From: Flavobacterium hankyongi
GTDB lineage: Bacteria > Bacteroidota > Bacteroidia > Flavobacteriales > Flavobacteriaceae
Direction: 5' to 3'
DNA length: 64,000 nt
Assembly (NCBI RefSeq): GCF_036840915.1
Contig: NZ_CP085725.1
Location: forward strand, 3,162,001-3,226,000
The notes beneath the pieces are model-generated. The model did no database searches. It was not told the origin of the DNA and saw nothing but the letters and a program-made list of their open reading frames with translations. Of this stretch, positions 27,090-35,798 are shown in pieces. Made by a program: the position numbers and the translations under genes. The first letter of the stretch is position 1, and every line of letters begins with the position of its first letter.

Positions 27090-28439
27090 TTATTTGATTG
27101 TTAGAATATATTCAGATAATTGATCTAACTGTTCTTGATTTAATTGAGCTTCAAATCCCGGCATTTGGGGCGCATCTGGACGTTTTTTACCGGGTTTCTT
27201 AATCCAACTTTGTAATCCTGCTTTATTACCTTTATATATAGAAGCCATTTCAATAACTGGAGGTCCAACTAGTTTTACATCGGGTTTGTGACAGGCTGTA
27301 CAGTTTTGTTTGAATACATTTTCTCCTTTTTGTGCTTCGGTTAAATTAGCAGTGCTTTCTTGAGCCTCTGCTTTTTTGTTTTTTGTAATAGCTTCTTTTT
27401 TGATTTGTTGGAATTGTTCAGTTTTTAATTTGACTAATGCTCTGTGTTTTTCTAATGCGTTAGCTCTGTATATTTGTCGACCCGACCCCATAAACACAAC
27501 AGTAATTGTCATTAAAATCAATACTTTTTTAAAATCTTTATCAATAGTACTTTCATCACCTTGAATTCCTTTCCACATCATCCACATGGCAGGAAGAGCA
27601 AATGCAGCGCCTGTGAATATTACGGCTACTAAATTCCATCCCAATCCTTTAGAGGGTAATGTCAACAATACTAATGGGCCAATTAAAAACTGAATTACTG
27701 AAGCGACTAATGCTAATGAATATCCTTTTTTCTTTAATTCATATCGAGTGAATGTTGGAAAGATACTTTCAAATGGATAATTTTTTCTTCCCATATACCA
27801 ATGCAAGAACAAGCCAGTAATTGAAAGTGAAGCAAAGATAAAATGGAAATATCTAGGGAAAACATTGGGCAAGATCATGGCACTGAAAAAACCTTTGACT
27901 AAAGCCCATTTTTCAGGGAAAAGCATCAAATTAATGTTCGTTAAAAATATGAATGGAATAAACAAAAAGATGATTACTGCAACCGCTAAAATTGAAATAT
28001 GTACAGGCTTATTATTTTCTAATAATTTCCAAGTATACTTATGTAAGTATGTTAGTAAAAATGCTACTGTTACCAATGGAATAACAGCTATCCACATTAA
28101 TCCTGTAAGTGCATTTGCAGAATAGAAATAGACTGTATAAAGCACATTAATACTTAATAATGGAGCTATTCCCATTACAACAGCGATACTTTTATTTACT
28201 GTGATTGTTGTGGCTATTTCATGGGCCAAAATATCATATTCTTTATTTTTTAATCCTTTTATTTGTGACCAAAGAGTAAGCAATGAACCTCCAAGCATAA
28301 GGTTTACAAACAGGATATGCACCAAAAATGAAATTACGAGTATGGTAACTAATAACCACTCAGGCAATGGTAATGGTAATGGCAAATCTTTGGGAACAGG
28401 TGTAACGCTTTGTAGTGCTATAAATAAACTATTAAACAT
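27090..28439 (-). CDS. Multi-helix membrane protein with C-terminal cytochrome c domain (subunit 2)
   Basis: A 449-residue protein with about nine membrane helices, followed from residue ~355 by a monohaem cytochrome c domain (ENVFKQNCTACHKPDVKLVGPP, with distal Met in APQMPGFEAQL and the ending QLDQLSEYI). The segment FMGSGRQIYRANALEKHR before the c domain recalls the GRQ region of cytochrome bd subunit I. Several His residues in helices could bind haem b. It is co-transcribed with the gene at 28441 (one base apart). Most likely part of a cytochrome bd-like oxygen reductase that takes electrons from cytochrome c. Assignment is by architecture. Confidence 0.7.
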   Translation of the reverse strand: MFNSLFIALQSVTPVPKDLPLPLPLPEWLLVTILVISFLVHILFVNLMLGGSLLTLWSQIKGLKNKEYDILAHEIATTITVNKSIAVVMGIAPLLSINVLYTVYFYSANALTGLMWIAVIPLVTVAFLLTYLHKYTWKLLENNKPVHISILAVAVIIFLFIPFIFLTNINLMLFPEKWALVKGFFSAMILPNVFPRYFHFIFASLSITGLFLHWYMGRKNYPFESIFPTFTRYELKKKGYSLALVASVIQFLIGPLVLLTLPSKGLGWNLVAVIFTGAAFALPAMWMMWKGIQGDESTIDKDFKKVLILMTITVVFMGSGRQIYRANALEKHRALVKLKTEQFQQIKKEAITKNKKAEAQESTANLTEAQKGENVFKQNCTACHKPDVKLVGPPVIEMASIYKGNKAGLQSWIKKPGKKRPDAPQMPGFEAQLNQEQLDQLSEYILTIK

Positions 28440-28440
28440 A

Positions 28441-29886
28441 CTAATTTGATTTATTGATTAAAGATGATGCTGAATTATTAGGGTTTACAGAAACACCTTC
28501 CTCTTGCGCTCCTTCCAAAACATCACCTGTTTGTTGCAAATATTTTATATAGGTAGCCAATGCTTCAGCTTCTTTTTCATTACCCGGAAATTCGGGCATA
28601 AAATTCCTTGCTGTATGCATATTTGGCATGTAAGCCGCCATTGAAGCAATATCAAATGGTTTTCCAGTACTTCCATACATTCTGTCAAAAACATATACAA
28701 TACTATTTACTCCTTGAGCAGTATGGCAACGGCTACAAGCAATAGTAAATACATTTTTACCAGCTTCAATTTTATTTTCTTCTGTAACCTCATTTACTGA
28801 AGTGTAAGTAGCGTGCTTTAATATTCCGTCTTGCTTGTAAACTACATAATCATCTTCTAGTAATAGATTTGAATACATATATTGACCAATAACATAAGGC
28901 TTTCTTATAAACTCTCTTACTCTTTCAAAGAAACCTAAATAAGCAATAGCAATTACTACAGGAACAATAACCATATAAGGCTTCAAAAATTTAGTTTTAT
29001 ACACACCAATTATTCCAACAATTAATGTAAAACCGACTCCGCCAGCAACGAAATATTTTAATAAATCATAATATTGTGCAAAATCAATTGTACCAACAGC
29101 AGTACTCATATTTGCTGTCATTGCATCGGGCATTGCATTGTAATATATGTATGCGCCTATTAATGAAATTGGAGCCCAAAGCAATAACCACTTCGATGCA
29201 TATTTTACTGCATTAAGTCGCAAATTACTTCCTGCTTTAGTAAATAGTGTAATCAATAGCATACCAAAAATTCCTGCCACTAACATTGCAGTTGGGGTTC
29301 TAAATAGTAATTGCGGTAGATAGATTGGATTAGTAAAACCATTCAATAAGCTTTTATTGGTTTCCCAATTACCAGGATCCATCATAAAGCCAAGAATTGA
29401 AACTATAATTGCCATAGTTACCCATGAAAAAACACTCAAATACCAACCGAAATTGATGTGTCTCATTTTTGCCTTTAGAGAGCTATTGCTATTTTTCCAA
29501 GTAAGGAAATAAACCATTATTAAGATAACTTCTGTAACAAAAACTAGCCATTCAATGAACCAAGCCCAATAAAAAACTCTTATCAAACTACCAATGGAAG
29601 CAGGGCTGACAAGTGCTACTGAAAACCAAATTCCCACTCCTGTCATAGCCCCTATAGTTGTTGTAATAATAAAAGCCACTTTCATTATTTTGTAAACCAT
29701 ATTATCCCATTCTAAATCGGTAATTTGATCTTTACCACTTCGAGATACTCCTCTTTGTTCTAACCAAGTAACAAAAGGCATAAACCCTACGGCTAAACCA
29801 TGGTTGATAATAACGTGAAGAATGGCAATGATTGCAATAAGCATTCTATTATTTAGCCAATCTAAATGAAACATTGGGAAGTCCAT
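28441..29886 (-). CDS. Multi-helix membrane protein with C-terminal cytochrome c domain (subunit 1)
   Basis: A 481-residue protein with eight to nine membrane helices starting at NRMLIAIIAILHVIINHGLAVGF, a helix with two His residues as in cytochrome bd-type oxidases. The C-terminal ~110 residues form a monohaem cytochrome c domain (NVFTIACSRCHTAQG, with Met in NFMPEFPG and EAEALATYIKYL). An ATG at 29886 is chosen. The frame is open to a TTG 60 bases earlier, but that overlaps the upstream terminator region. It is the first gene of the operon. Together with the next gene it probably forms a membrane haem oxidoreductase. Confidence 0.7.
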   Translation of the reverse strand: MDFPMFHLDWLNNRMLIAIIAILHVIINHGLAVGFMPFVTWLEQRGVSRSGKDQITDLEWDNMVYKIMKVAFIITTTIGAMTGVGIWFSVALVSPASIGSLIRVFYWAWFIEWLVFVTEVILIMVYFLTWKNSNSSLKAKMRHINFGWYLSVFSWVTMAIIVSILGFMMDPGNWETNKSLLNGFTNPIYLPQLLFRTPTAMLVAGIFGMLLITLFTKAGSNLRLNAVKYASKWLLLWAPISLIGAYIYYNAMPDAMTANMSTAVGTIDFAQYYDLLKYFVAGGVGFTLIVGIIGVYKTKFLKPYMVIVPVVIAIAYLGFFERVREFIRKPYVIGQYMYSNLLLEDDYVVYKQDGILKHATYTSVNEVTEENKIEAGKNVFTIACSRCHTAQGVNSIVYVFDRMYGSTGKPFDIASMAAYMPNMHTARNFMPEFPGNEKEAEALATYIKYLQQTGDVLEGAQEEGVSVNPNNSASSLINKSN

Positions 29887-29944
29887 AACAAGATAAGTTT
29901 TAATGGTACAAATTTCATTTAGTTCTGCTTTAAAAACTAAAAAC

Positions 29945-29979
29945 AAAAAAGCAGGAAGTTTCGAAAAACGTTCCTGCTT
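29945..29979 (-). terminator. Terminator after the NHL-repeat gene
   Basis: GCAGGAA (29951-29957) pairs with 29971-29977, followed on the minus strand by TTTTTT. The hairpin and the ~70 bases after it recur at 31811-31914, so the NHL gene is flanked by two similar copies. Confidence 0.75.
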
Positions 29980-30047
29980 GGTTTGAAAAAAGTGCCTTGT
30001 TTGTTGAAATTTACACTTGTTAATTTAGATTTTCAATTCTAAAGTTT

Positions 30048-31709
30048 TTATTTTTTTACTATTTTATTTTTGCTTTTTTGACCATCAATTGAAGTAACTT
30101 CAAGAATAAAAGTACCCTTTGATAAATTTGAAATATCCACTTTATTGGAAACCCTATTTAAAACCAGTTGTCCCATCATATTGTAAACAGCAACGTTTTT
30201 AATTTTTTTTGAGCTTTCGATATTGATGAAATCGGATGTTGGATTTGGATATAGTTTTATTTTTGTGTTAAAAGAATTATCGTCAATACTTAAACTATTA
30301 TTTACAGTAAAAATATAATCTCTCGTTTCACCAGAACCAAAGGTGGTGCAGGCATTTGAATTACCTATATTGCTTCCGAAAGCTCTTGAACGAATTCTCA
30401 TTTTTACCAAACCTGTATTAGAAGTATTTGAAACCGTAAAACTTGTAGTGTTTTGAGAATTCATATTGTTTACCAATTCTGTATATTCGGTTGCTTCAAA
30501 AATATTATTTTGGTTGTAATCCATCCAAATACCAACTACTGATTCTGATGATGTGAAAGTGTAAATATCATAGGCTTGACCTGCGTTTAATGTTGTGGTT
30601 TGAGGGTAAGCATGATAGTATTCTGTCGGTTGGGAATACGTATTGTGGTCAAATGTGGTTCCATTAATTTTAAATGTTATAAAAGAAGGTTCTAAACTAC
30701 CGCCAAGATTATCATTACAAGTTGGAGTATATGCTATTTTTGTAAACTTTTGAATTCTATGATTTGCCATATCGGTCACATACAAATCACCGTTAGCAGA
30801 AATGAAATTTCCTCTTGGACTTTTAAATTGGTTTGGAGCACTTCCGTTGCCATTTCCACCAGCTACAATTGTACCTTGTGACTCACCTTCAACCCACATG
30901 TTTATTCTCCTTCCTGTGTATTCTGAAATCATCATTCTTCCGTTAGGCAACATAAAAATTCCATTTGGCGCTTTAAGTTGGTTAGGTTCTGTTCCTGAAC
31001 CATTTCCACCAGCTACAGTAGTTGCATTGGTGTTTCCAGGTACAAATTTTTGAACTCTGTTGTTAACGTAATCAGTTACATATAGATTTTCATTTGCATC
31101 TACATAAATAGTTCCATTCACTGTTGGATTAGCTAATTGATTCGCAGCACTTCCAGACGTTCCTCCTGCAATATCAGCTCCAGAAGTTTCGCCCAAAATC
31201 CATTTTATAATTCGATTATTTCCTGCATCTACAATATAAAAAGCATTGTTTCGAAAATAAAATCCTCCAGGTTTGTTGAATTGGTTTAAAGCTGAGCCTT
31301 CACCATTTCCACCAGCAACAGTTGTTCCTGTAGTTGCACCAGCATCCCATTTTTGAATACGATTATTAAACGAATCCATTACATAGATGTTTTGGTTTTC
31401 ATCGACCCAAACACAGGTTGGAGTATTTAATTGATTGGCATTTGCCCCAGCTCCATTACCACCAGCAACTGTCACACCTTCGCTTGCTCCACTTGTCCAT
31501 TTTTGAATTCGGTGATTTTGTGTGTCGGTAATGTATAAATTGTTATTTGTATCAACGATTACCGAATATGGAAAATTTAGTTGATTTGTATTGCTTCCTG
31601 AACCATTTCCACCAGCTACAGTTATACCATTTGTATTCCATGCAAACTCAGAATATTGAGGAAAGCTAAGTGAGGAGATTAAGAGTGTTAGAAAATAAAG
31701 TTTTTTCAT
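30048..31709 (-). CDS. Secreted NHL-repeat protein with type IX sorting domain
   Basis: A 553-residue protein with a signal peptide (LLISSLSFPQ). Six NHL-type repeats follow (residues ~20-330), each containing ITVAGGNGSGSNTNQLNFP-like and LYVTDMANHRIQKF-like segments, which form a beta-propeller. Next comes a domain starting CNDNLGGSLEPSFITF with GIWMDYNQNNIFEATE (residues ~340-460), the GEVED-type domain. The C-terminus (KLYPNPTSDFINIE ... NKIVKK) is a type A type IX sorting domain. It is expected on the cell surface. Binding partner unknown. Confidence 0.9.
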   Translation of the reverse strand: MKKLYFLTLLISSLSFPQYSEFAWNTNGITVAGGNGSGSNTNQLNFPYSVIVDTNNNLYITDTQNHRIQKWTSGASEGVTVAGGNGAGANANQLNTPTCVWVDENQNIYVMDSFNNRIQKWDAGATTGTTVAGGNGEGSALNQFNKPGGFYFRNNAFYIVDAGNNRIIKWILGETSGADIAGGTSGSAANQLANPTVNGTIYVDANENLYVTDYVNNRVQKFVPGNTNATTVAGGNGSGTEPNQLKAPNGIFMLPNGRMMISEYTGRRINMWVEGESQGTIVAGGNGNGSAPNQFKSPRGNFISANGDLYVTDMANHRIQKFTKIAYTPTCNDNLGGSLEPSFITFKINGTTFDHNTYSQPTEYYHAYPQTTTLNAGQAYDIYTFTSSESVVGIWMDYNQNNIFEATEYTELVNNMNSQNTTSFTVSNTSNTGLVKMRIRSRAFGSNIGNSNACTTFGSGETRDYIFTVNNSLSIDDNSFNTKIKLYPNPTSDFINIESSKKIKNVAVYNMMGQLVLNRVSNKVDISNLSKGTFILEVTSIDGQKSKNKIVKK

Positions 31710-31810
31710 TTTGTCAGTATTTTAATTTTTTGCAAAATTACCTCATTAAAAAACCATGATTGTTTTGATATTCGCTACTTCTATTTTGCTTTTCAATTTT
31801 TTATCTATAA

Positions 31811-31850
31811 TAAAACCAAGCAGGAAGTTTCGAAAACGTTCCTGCTTGGT
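31811..31850 (-). terminator. Terminator after the YHS lipoprotein gene
   Basis: CCAAGCAGGAA (31816-31826) pairs with 31839-31849. On the minus strand TTTTATTATA follows. It is the second copy of the 29945-29979 hairpin, with a longer stem. Confidence 0.75.
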
Positions 31851-31914
31851 TTCAAAATACAGCTTTGTTTTTTAATTATTTACACCTATTAATTTCGTTT
31901 TCAATCCTTGTATT

Positions 31915-32193
31915 TTACTTTTTAGCCAAATACATTTCAGGATTTTTCAAAAACTCATCTTTGCACATTTTAGCACAGAAACCATAAAGTTTTCCTTTAT
32001 AATGTGTGGTATCACTAACTCCATATTTAGTAATATCCATTTTACAATAAAAATCTATTTTGTTATCGTATTTTAATTTGTTTAGTGGATTCTTTGGTTC
32101 AATAACGCTAGTAGTTTCTTTTACTACGTTAGCTTCTTTTTTGTTGCAACTGAATGTTATTACAATTAACAACAGATAGATTAGTTTTTTCAT
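31915..32193 (-). CDS. YHS-domain lipoprotein
   Basis: A 92-residue lipoprotein (LLIVITFSCNKKE, Cys16). From residue ~42 it carries a YHS domain: YDNKIDFYCKMDI, then YKGKLYGFCAKMCKDEF (Cys50, Cys73, Cys77). YHS domains are small metal-binding units often linked to copper or other heavy metals. It is the last gene of a same-strand set with a superoxide dismutase, an AraC regulator and a SCO protein, which supports a role in periplasmic metal handling. Confidence 0.85.
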   Translation of the reverse strand: MKKLIYLLLIVITFSCNKKEANVVKETTSVIEPKNPLNKLKYDNKIDFYCKMDITKYGVSDTTHYKGKLYGFCAKMCKDEFLKNPEMYLAKK

Positions 32194-32207
32194 ATTATAC
32201 TTTTTTA

Positions 32208-33212
32208 TTAATGATGGTCTTCGTTACTACATAATCCAATAATTTCATGAAAAACATCATGTAGCTTTGTCAATGCCATTGTAATTTCTTTGTCTGATTT
32301 TTTGCTTTTCACTAGTTTGTCTAGTTTTTTGCTATCGGTTTCTAGTTTCTTAACAGCAGCCACAACCTCTTTTGAATTAAACTCCGCAGGAATTATTGAT
32401 TTTGCCAGTAAATTTGCTTTTTCAACCATTTCGCTAGAGCGTTTTTTAATTGGTTCTAAATTTCCTTCTTCACTTGGATGAAAGGTTTGCGACATCACTT
32501 TATGAAAATCTTTCAAGGCTTGCCAATCATCAAATTTACCTTTCTTTTTAGTAGTAGCTGTTTTGTAATAATTGCTCACTTCATTCCAGTTGATTACGTT
32601 CCAAATTGCATTAACATAATCAGCGCGTTTGTTTTGATATTTTAAATAATAGGCATGTTCCCAAACGTCAATCCCTAAAATTGGCATTCCTTTGTTTTCG
32701 GCTATATCCATCAACGGATTATCTTGATTCGCTGTTGTGCAAATGGCCAATTTTCCTTCTTGACCTACATACAACCAAACCCAACCCGAACCAAATCGTG
32801 AAGCTGCTGCTGCATTCACTTTTTCTTTTAATGTTTCTACACTTCCAAAAGTTTCATTAATTGCCTTTTCTAAATCGGCAGATGGCTTGGTGTTTTTTTC
32901 TGGAGTAAGAATTGACCAAAAGAATTCGTGGTTAAAATGTCCACCTGCATTGTTTCTTATGGCTGGACTTAATTTAGAAACATTAGCAAAAATCTCTGTA
33001 ATTGTCATTTTTTCAGCATCTGTTCCAATGACTGCAGTATTTAAGTTTTTTACATAAGCTGCATGATGTTTGCTGTAATGGATTTCCATTGTTTGCGCAT
33101 CAATAAATGGTTCTAAAGCATTGTAATTATAAGGCAATGGCTTTTGTGTAAACTGTGCTGATACTGAAACACAGATTAATAAGAGAACGGATAAAATTTG
33201 ATTTTTTTTCAT
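32208..33212 (-). CDS. Secreted iron/manganese superoxide dismutase with helical C-terminal extension
   Basis: A 334-residue protein. A signal peptide (LLLICVSVSAQ) precedes a complete Fe/Mn superoxide dismutase: PLPYNYNALEPFIDAQTMEIHYSKHH, NNAGGHFNHEFFW and GIDVWEHAYYLKYQN supply the three His and one Asp metal ligands. After residue ~220 there is an extra helical domain of ~110 residues (MSQTFHPSEEGNLEPIKKRS...) ending HEIIGLCSNEDHH, with possible metal ligands at the tail. Export and the extension are unusual for this enzyme. The ATG at 33212 follows the araC stop by 22 bases. Upstream in-frame codons overlap araC and are rejected. Confidence 0.9.
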   Translation of the reverse strand: MKKNQILSVLLLICVSVSAQFTQKPLPYNYNALEPFIDAQTMEIHYSKHHAAYVKNLNTAVIGTDAEKMTITEIFANVSKLSPAIRNNAGGHFNHEFFWSILTPEKNTKPSADLEKAINETFGSVETLKEKVNAAAASRFGSGWVWLYVGQEGKLAICTTANQDNPLMDIAENKGMPILGIDVWEHAYYLKYQNKRADYVNAIWNVINWNEVSNYYKTATTKKKGKFDDWQALKDFHKVMSQTFHPSEEGNLEPIKKRSSEMVEKANLLAKSIIPAEFNSKEVVAAVKKLETDSKKLDKLVKSKKSDKEITMALTKLHDVFHEIIGLCSNEDHH

Positions 33213-33234
33213 TGTTTTAAATGTTAATTGTTGT

Positions 33235-34101
33235 TTAATGGCTTGTGTCTTTTCTGAATTGTTCGGGCGTGACAAACGTTTGCTTTTTGAAAAAGGTTAT
33301 AAAATAAGATACGTTTTCAAAACCTAAATCATGTGCTATTTCGTTGATTGATAAATTTGTATAATGCAATAAGCGTTGTGCTTCAATGGTAATTCTTTTT
33401 CTAACAATATCTCCAGCGGTTTTACTTACTTCATTTTTACAAATTTTGTTTAAATAATTTGGCGTGACATGTAATTTTTCGGCATAAAATGATGGCATTT
33501 TATGCGCTCTAAAATATTGCTCCACCAGTTTTTCAAACTCCTTTATTTTTTCATTTTTGCTATTGTGTGTTTTGTTACTAATTTGTGGATTGTAAATGCG
33601 TTCTAGTTGCACCAATAAAATGTTTAAATAAGAGCGTAATGCTTTTGTTTTGTCCTTAAGTATTGCGTTGTATTCATATTCAAACAATTCAAAAAATGTT
33701 TGTAAATGCTGTTTTTGATGAAAGTCTAAAGACATATAAGGCTTGCTGCCATTCTCAAAAAATGAAAAATCATTTAATGAATTATTGTTGTAACGCAACG
33801 AAAAAAAGGTTTCGGTAAAAGATATAATTTTGCCCGATGTATCGGGATGTAAATTTATTTTAGATATGCAATTGGGTTGAATAATAACAACTTTAGGGCA
33901 ATTAAAGTAGATTTTATGATTATCAATTTCAATCTCACCATTGCAAGTATCTACAAACAAAATAGAATAAAAATCGTGTTTGTGCGATTCTTCAACAAAT
34001 GGGAATTTGATATTAAATCTTTTTAATGAATCATAAAAGATATCATAATTACTTTTGCTAAAATCCTCCATATTGCAAATCGAGATAAGACTTGATTGCA
34101 T
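33235..34101 (-). CDS. AraC-family regulator upstream of the superoxide dismutase
   Basis: A 288-residue protein. The N-terminal half is a cupin-like domain (HDFYSILFVDTCNGEIEIDNHKIYFN, IQPNCISKI). The C-terminal DNA-binding domain is clear: ARAHKMPSFYAEKLHVTPNYLNKICK and INEIAHDLGFENVSYFITFFKKQTFVTPEQFRK. It lies between the CKGQC protein gene and the dismutase gene, all on one strand, and probably controls this group. The effector molecule is unknown. Confidence 0.92.
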   Translation of the reverse strand: MQSSLISICNMEDFSKSNYDIFYDSLKRFNIKFPFVEESHKHDFYSILFVDTCNGEIEIDNHKIYFNCPKVVIIQPNCISKINLHPDTSGKIISFTETFFSLRYNNNSLNDFSFFENGSKPYMSLDFHQKQHLQTFFELFEYEYNAILKDKTKALRSYLNILLVQLERIYNPQISNKTHNSKNEKIKEFEKLVEQYFRAHKMPSFYAEKLHVTPNYLNKICKNEVSKTAGDIVRKRITIEAQRLLHYTNLSINEIAHDLGFENVSYFITFFKKQTFVTPEQFRKDTSH

Positions 34102-34138
34102 ATTTGGTGAGTTTTAAATTAATAATTATTGAAAATTA

Positions 34139-34510
34139 TTAAACTAACTCGGGAGGGTTATCTACACAGAGAAGAAAAGAAGTATAATGACTGATTTGAT
34201 ATAAATTAGCTATCTTGTTAGAAGTAGTTATTGCGATTTTAATTAAAGTGAATACATCATGAGTTGGCGCAATAAAAAGAGTGTCTTTTTCAGTAATTGT
34301 TATATTTTTATTGTTTTCATTTTGCTCTTTATTCAACTCTTTAGTAAGAAAACATTGTCCTTTACAGGTTGGTATTTTATCAAATCTGTTGATACAAATA
34401 TTTTTGGCTATGTAATCTCTATTTATATGAAAAGAGGATATGATCCAAAAACTTTTAGTAATTTGGAAAGTGAAAATAAAAAGTAAAAAAAGGACAATTA
34501 CTTTTTTCAT
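34139..34510 (-). CDS. Small secreted protein with CKGQC motif
   Basis: A 123-residue protein with an N-terminal signal or anchor (VIVLFLLFIFTFQ) and a conserved core, YIAKNICINRFDKIPTCKGQC, containing Cys39, Cys49 and Cys53. Many Bacteroidota encode such short CKGxC proteins next to copper or SCO genes. I infer a metal or redox role in the periplasm, without a named family. It overlaps nothing and lies 4 bases downstream of the SCO gene, so they form one operon. Confidence 0.6.
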   Translation of the reverse strand: MKKVIVLFLLFIFTFQITKSFWIISSFHINRDYIAKNICINRFDKIPTCKGQCFLTKELNKEQNENNKNITITEKDTLFIAPTHDVFTLIKIAITTSNKIANLYQISHYTSFLLCVDNPPELV

Positions 34511-34514
34511 TAAT

Positions 34515-35114
34515 CTATTCCTTCAATAATAATTTAATATCATTAATTAAACGTTTTGTTTCTTCAGGATTTGTTCCATCATAGACACCTCTAATATGTC
34601 TATTTTTATCGATTAATAATAGTCCTCCACCATGAACCAAACCACCAGGTTCATTTACGTCAGGATAAGCCGTAGTAAAATAGCTTTTAGTAGCAATATT
34701 GAAAATACTATCTTTATTCCCTGTAACAAAATGCCAGTTCTCATTTAATTTTAATGATGTTTTATAATCTTTCAATCTTTGTATACTATCTCTTTCTGGA
34801 TCAATTGTATGTGATAAAAAATTAACTTTTGGATTGTTTTTATAAACCTCATAGACTTTATTGAGTTCAACATTCATCTTTGGACAAATTGTTGGGCATG
34901 AGAGAAATATAAAGTCGGCGACATAAATTTTATTTTTAAAAGTCTTGTTTGTGACAATCGTACTGTCTTGATTAATAAATGAAAAATCATTAATTTTTGG
35001 ATATATAGTATCATTACCTTGTGTAATGGGATTTCCCAAATAAGGTAATTTTTTTGGTTCTCGAGAACATCCAAAAGTTATAAATAAAAATAAAAGCCAA
35101 ATGATTTTTCTCAT
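34515..35114 (-). CDS. SCO-family copper chaperone-like lipoprotein
   Basis: A 199-residue lipoprotein (LLFLFITFGCSRE, Cys16) with a thioredoxin fold. FLSCPTICPKM carries the CxxxC copper-binding pair (Cys73, Cys77), and the third ligand His161 lies in GGLVHGGGLL. VNFLSHTIDPERDS is also characteristic. SCO proteins deliver copper to the CuA site of haem-copper oxidases or act as thiol reductases. It is the first gene of the 31.9-35.1 kb group. A -7 box ends only five bases before the ATG. Confidence 0.92.
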   Translation of the reverse strand: MRKIIWLLFLFITFGCSREPKKLPYLGNPITQGNDTIYPKINDFSFINQDSTIVTNKTFKNKIYVADFIFLSCPTICPKMNVELNKVYEVYKNNPKVNFLSHTIDPERDSIQRLKDYKTSLKLNENWHFVTGNKDSIFNIATKSYFTTAYPDVNEPGGLVHGGGLLLIDKNRHIRGVYDGTNPEETKRLINDIKLLLKE

Positions 35115-35118
35115 TTTG

Positions 35119-35126
35119 CAAATATA
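35119..35126 (-). promoter_or_regulatory. -7 box immediately before the SCO start codon
   Basis: The minus strand reads TATATTTG, an exact TAnnTTTG box, ending five bases before the ATG at 35114. If used, the mRNA would be leaderless or nearly so. The -33 element is weak. Confidence 0.4.
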
Positions 35127-35282
35127 AGTATTTGTGTAGTTTTATACTATTTGTTTTTCTTTACTTATGGTTTAGTAGCAGAAGTCGTAGCCTAATTAAT
35201 CAAATTGATGAAATAAATTAGTGCTACAGGAATAATTTAATTTATAAAAGTTACAACATTAGTTTTGTAGCTTTTGTTTTAT

Positions 35283-35332
35283 CACTCAAAGTTAGGAGAC
35301 TTTGCGCACGGATTACAAATCCGCCATCGGGT
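35283..35332. repeat. Dispersed intergenic element with CGGATT-ACA-AATCCG hairpin
   Basis: The hairpin is at 35309-35323, preceded by AGGAGACTTTGCG and followed by CCATCGGG. Related copies are at 36910-36945 and 38965-39003, and more divergent ones near 19488, 24222, 26552 and 39180. Always intergenic. Confidence 0.65.
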
Positions 35333-35355
35333 AAATAAACTGACTAGTTATAACT

Positions 35356-35386
35356 AAAAAGGGCATCATTCCTGATGCCCTTTTTT
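35356..35386. terminator. Terminator after copy B of the 135-aa gene
   Basis: AAAAAGGGCATCA pairs perfectly with TGATGCCCTTTTT around TTCC. It has an A tract and a T tract, so it works in both directions, and lies 5 bases from the gene's stop. Confidence 0.85.
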
Positions 35387-35390
35387 GGAT

Positions 35391-35798
35391 TTACAATGTG
35401 GCTTTGTGTGCTGTAATTCCTGTGATAAACAAATCAACTTCAGTAAGTTCTTTGTTGATACGTTCAAGATCCAGCTCTTTTTCCAGTAAAGCTACAGAAC
35501 CGTAACTGTCCTTTCTGTTTTCTAACAAAAATTTCTTGTACTCGAGTCTTACTTTTCTTTTTACTTCGTTCTCTTTAGTAGGGCCTTCTGGTAATACATC
35601 GATAACTGTTTGTACTGCCGAAATTTCGGCTAATACACCTTGCAATACCGCTTCAATTTCTACCGAAGTGCTACTGTAATTTGCTGTGATACGCTCTTCT
35701 GAGAATTTCTTGAAAGCTAAATCTGCTTTTTCTTTCTCTGCCCATGCTAATAACACATCGCAATCTGATGCTAGTGTAATCTTGTTAAATGAATACAT
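35391..35798 (-). CDS. Conserved 135-aa helical protein, copy B
   Basis: A paralogue of 18904-19311 of identical length, about 93% identical by eye (differences include LPEGPTKENEVKRKVRLEY versus LPAGPTKENEIKRKTRLEY). The intact frame and mostly conservative changes suggest both copies are under selection. The upstream ~120 bases are also conserved between copies. Upstream of that the sequence switches to a remnant of the 83-aa gene and the frameshifted DUF1826-like gene. Function unknown; coiled-coil pattern near the C-terminus. Confidence 0.75.
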   Translation of the reverse strand: MYSFNKITLASDCDVLLAWAEKEKADLAFKKFSEERITANYSSTSVEIEAVLQGVLAEISAVQTVIDVLPEGPTKENEVKRKVRLEYKKFLLENRKDSYGSVALLEKELDLERINKELTEVDLFITGITAHKATL

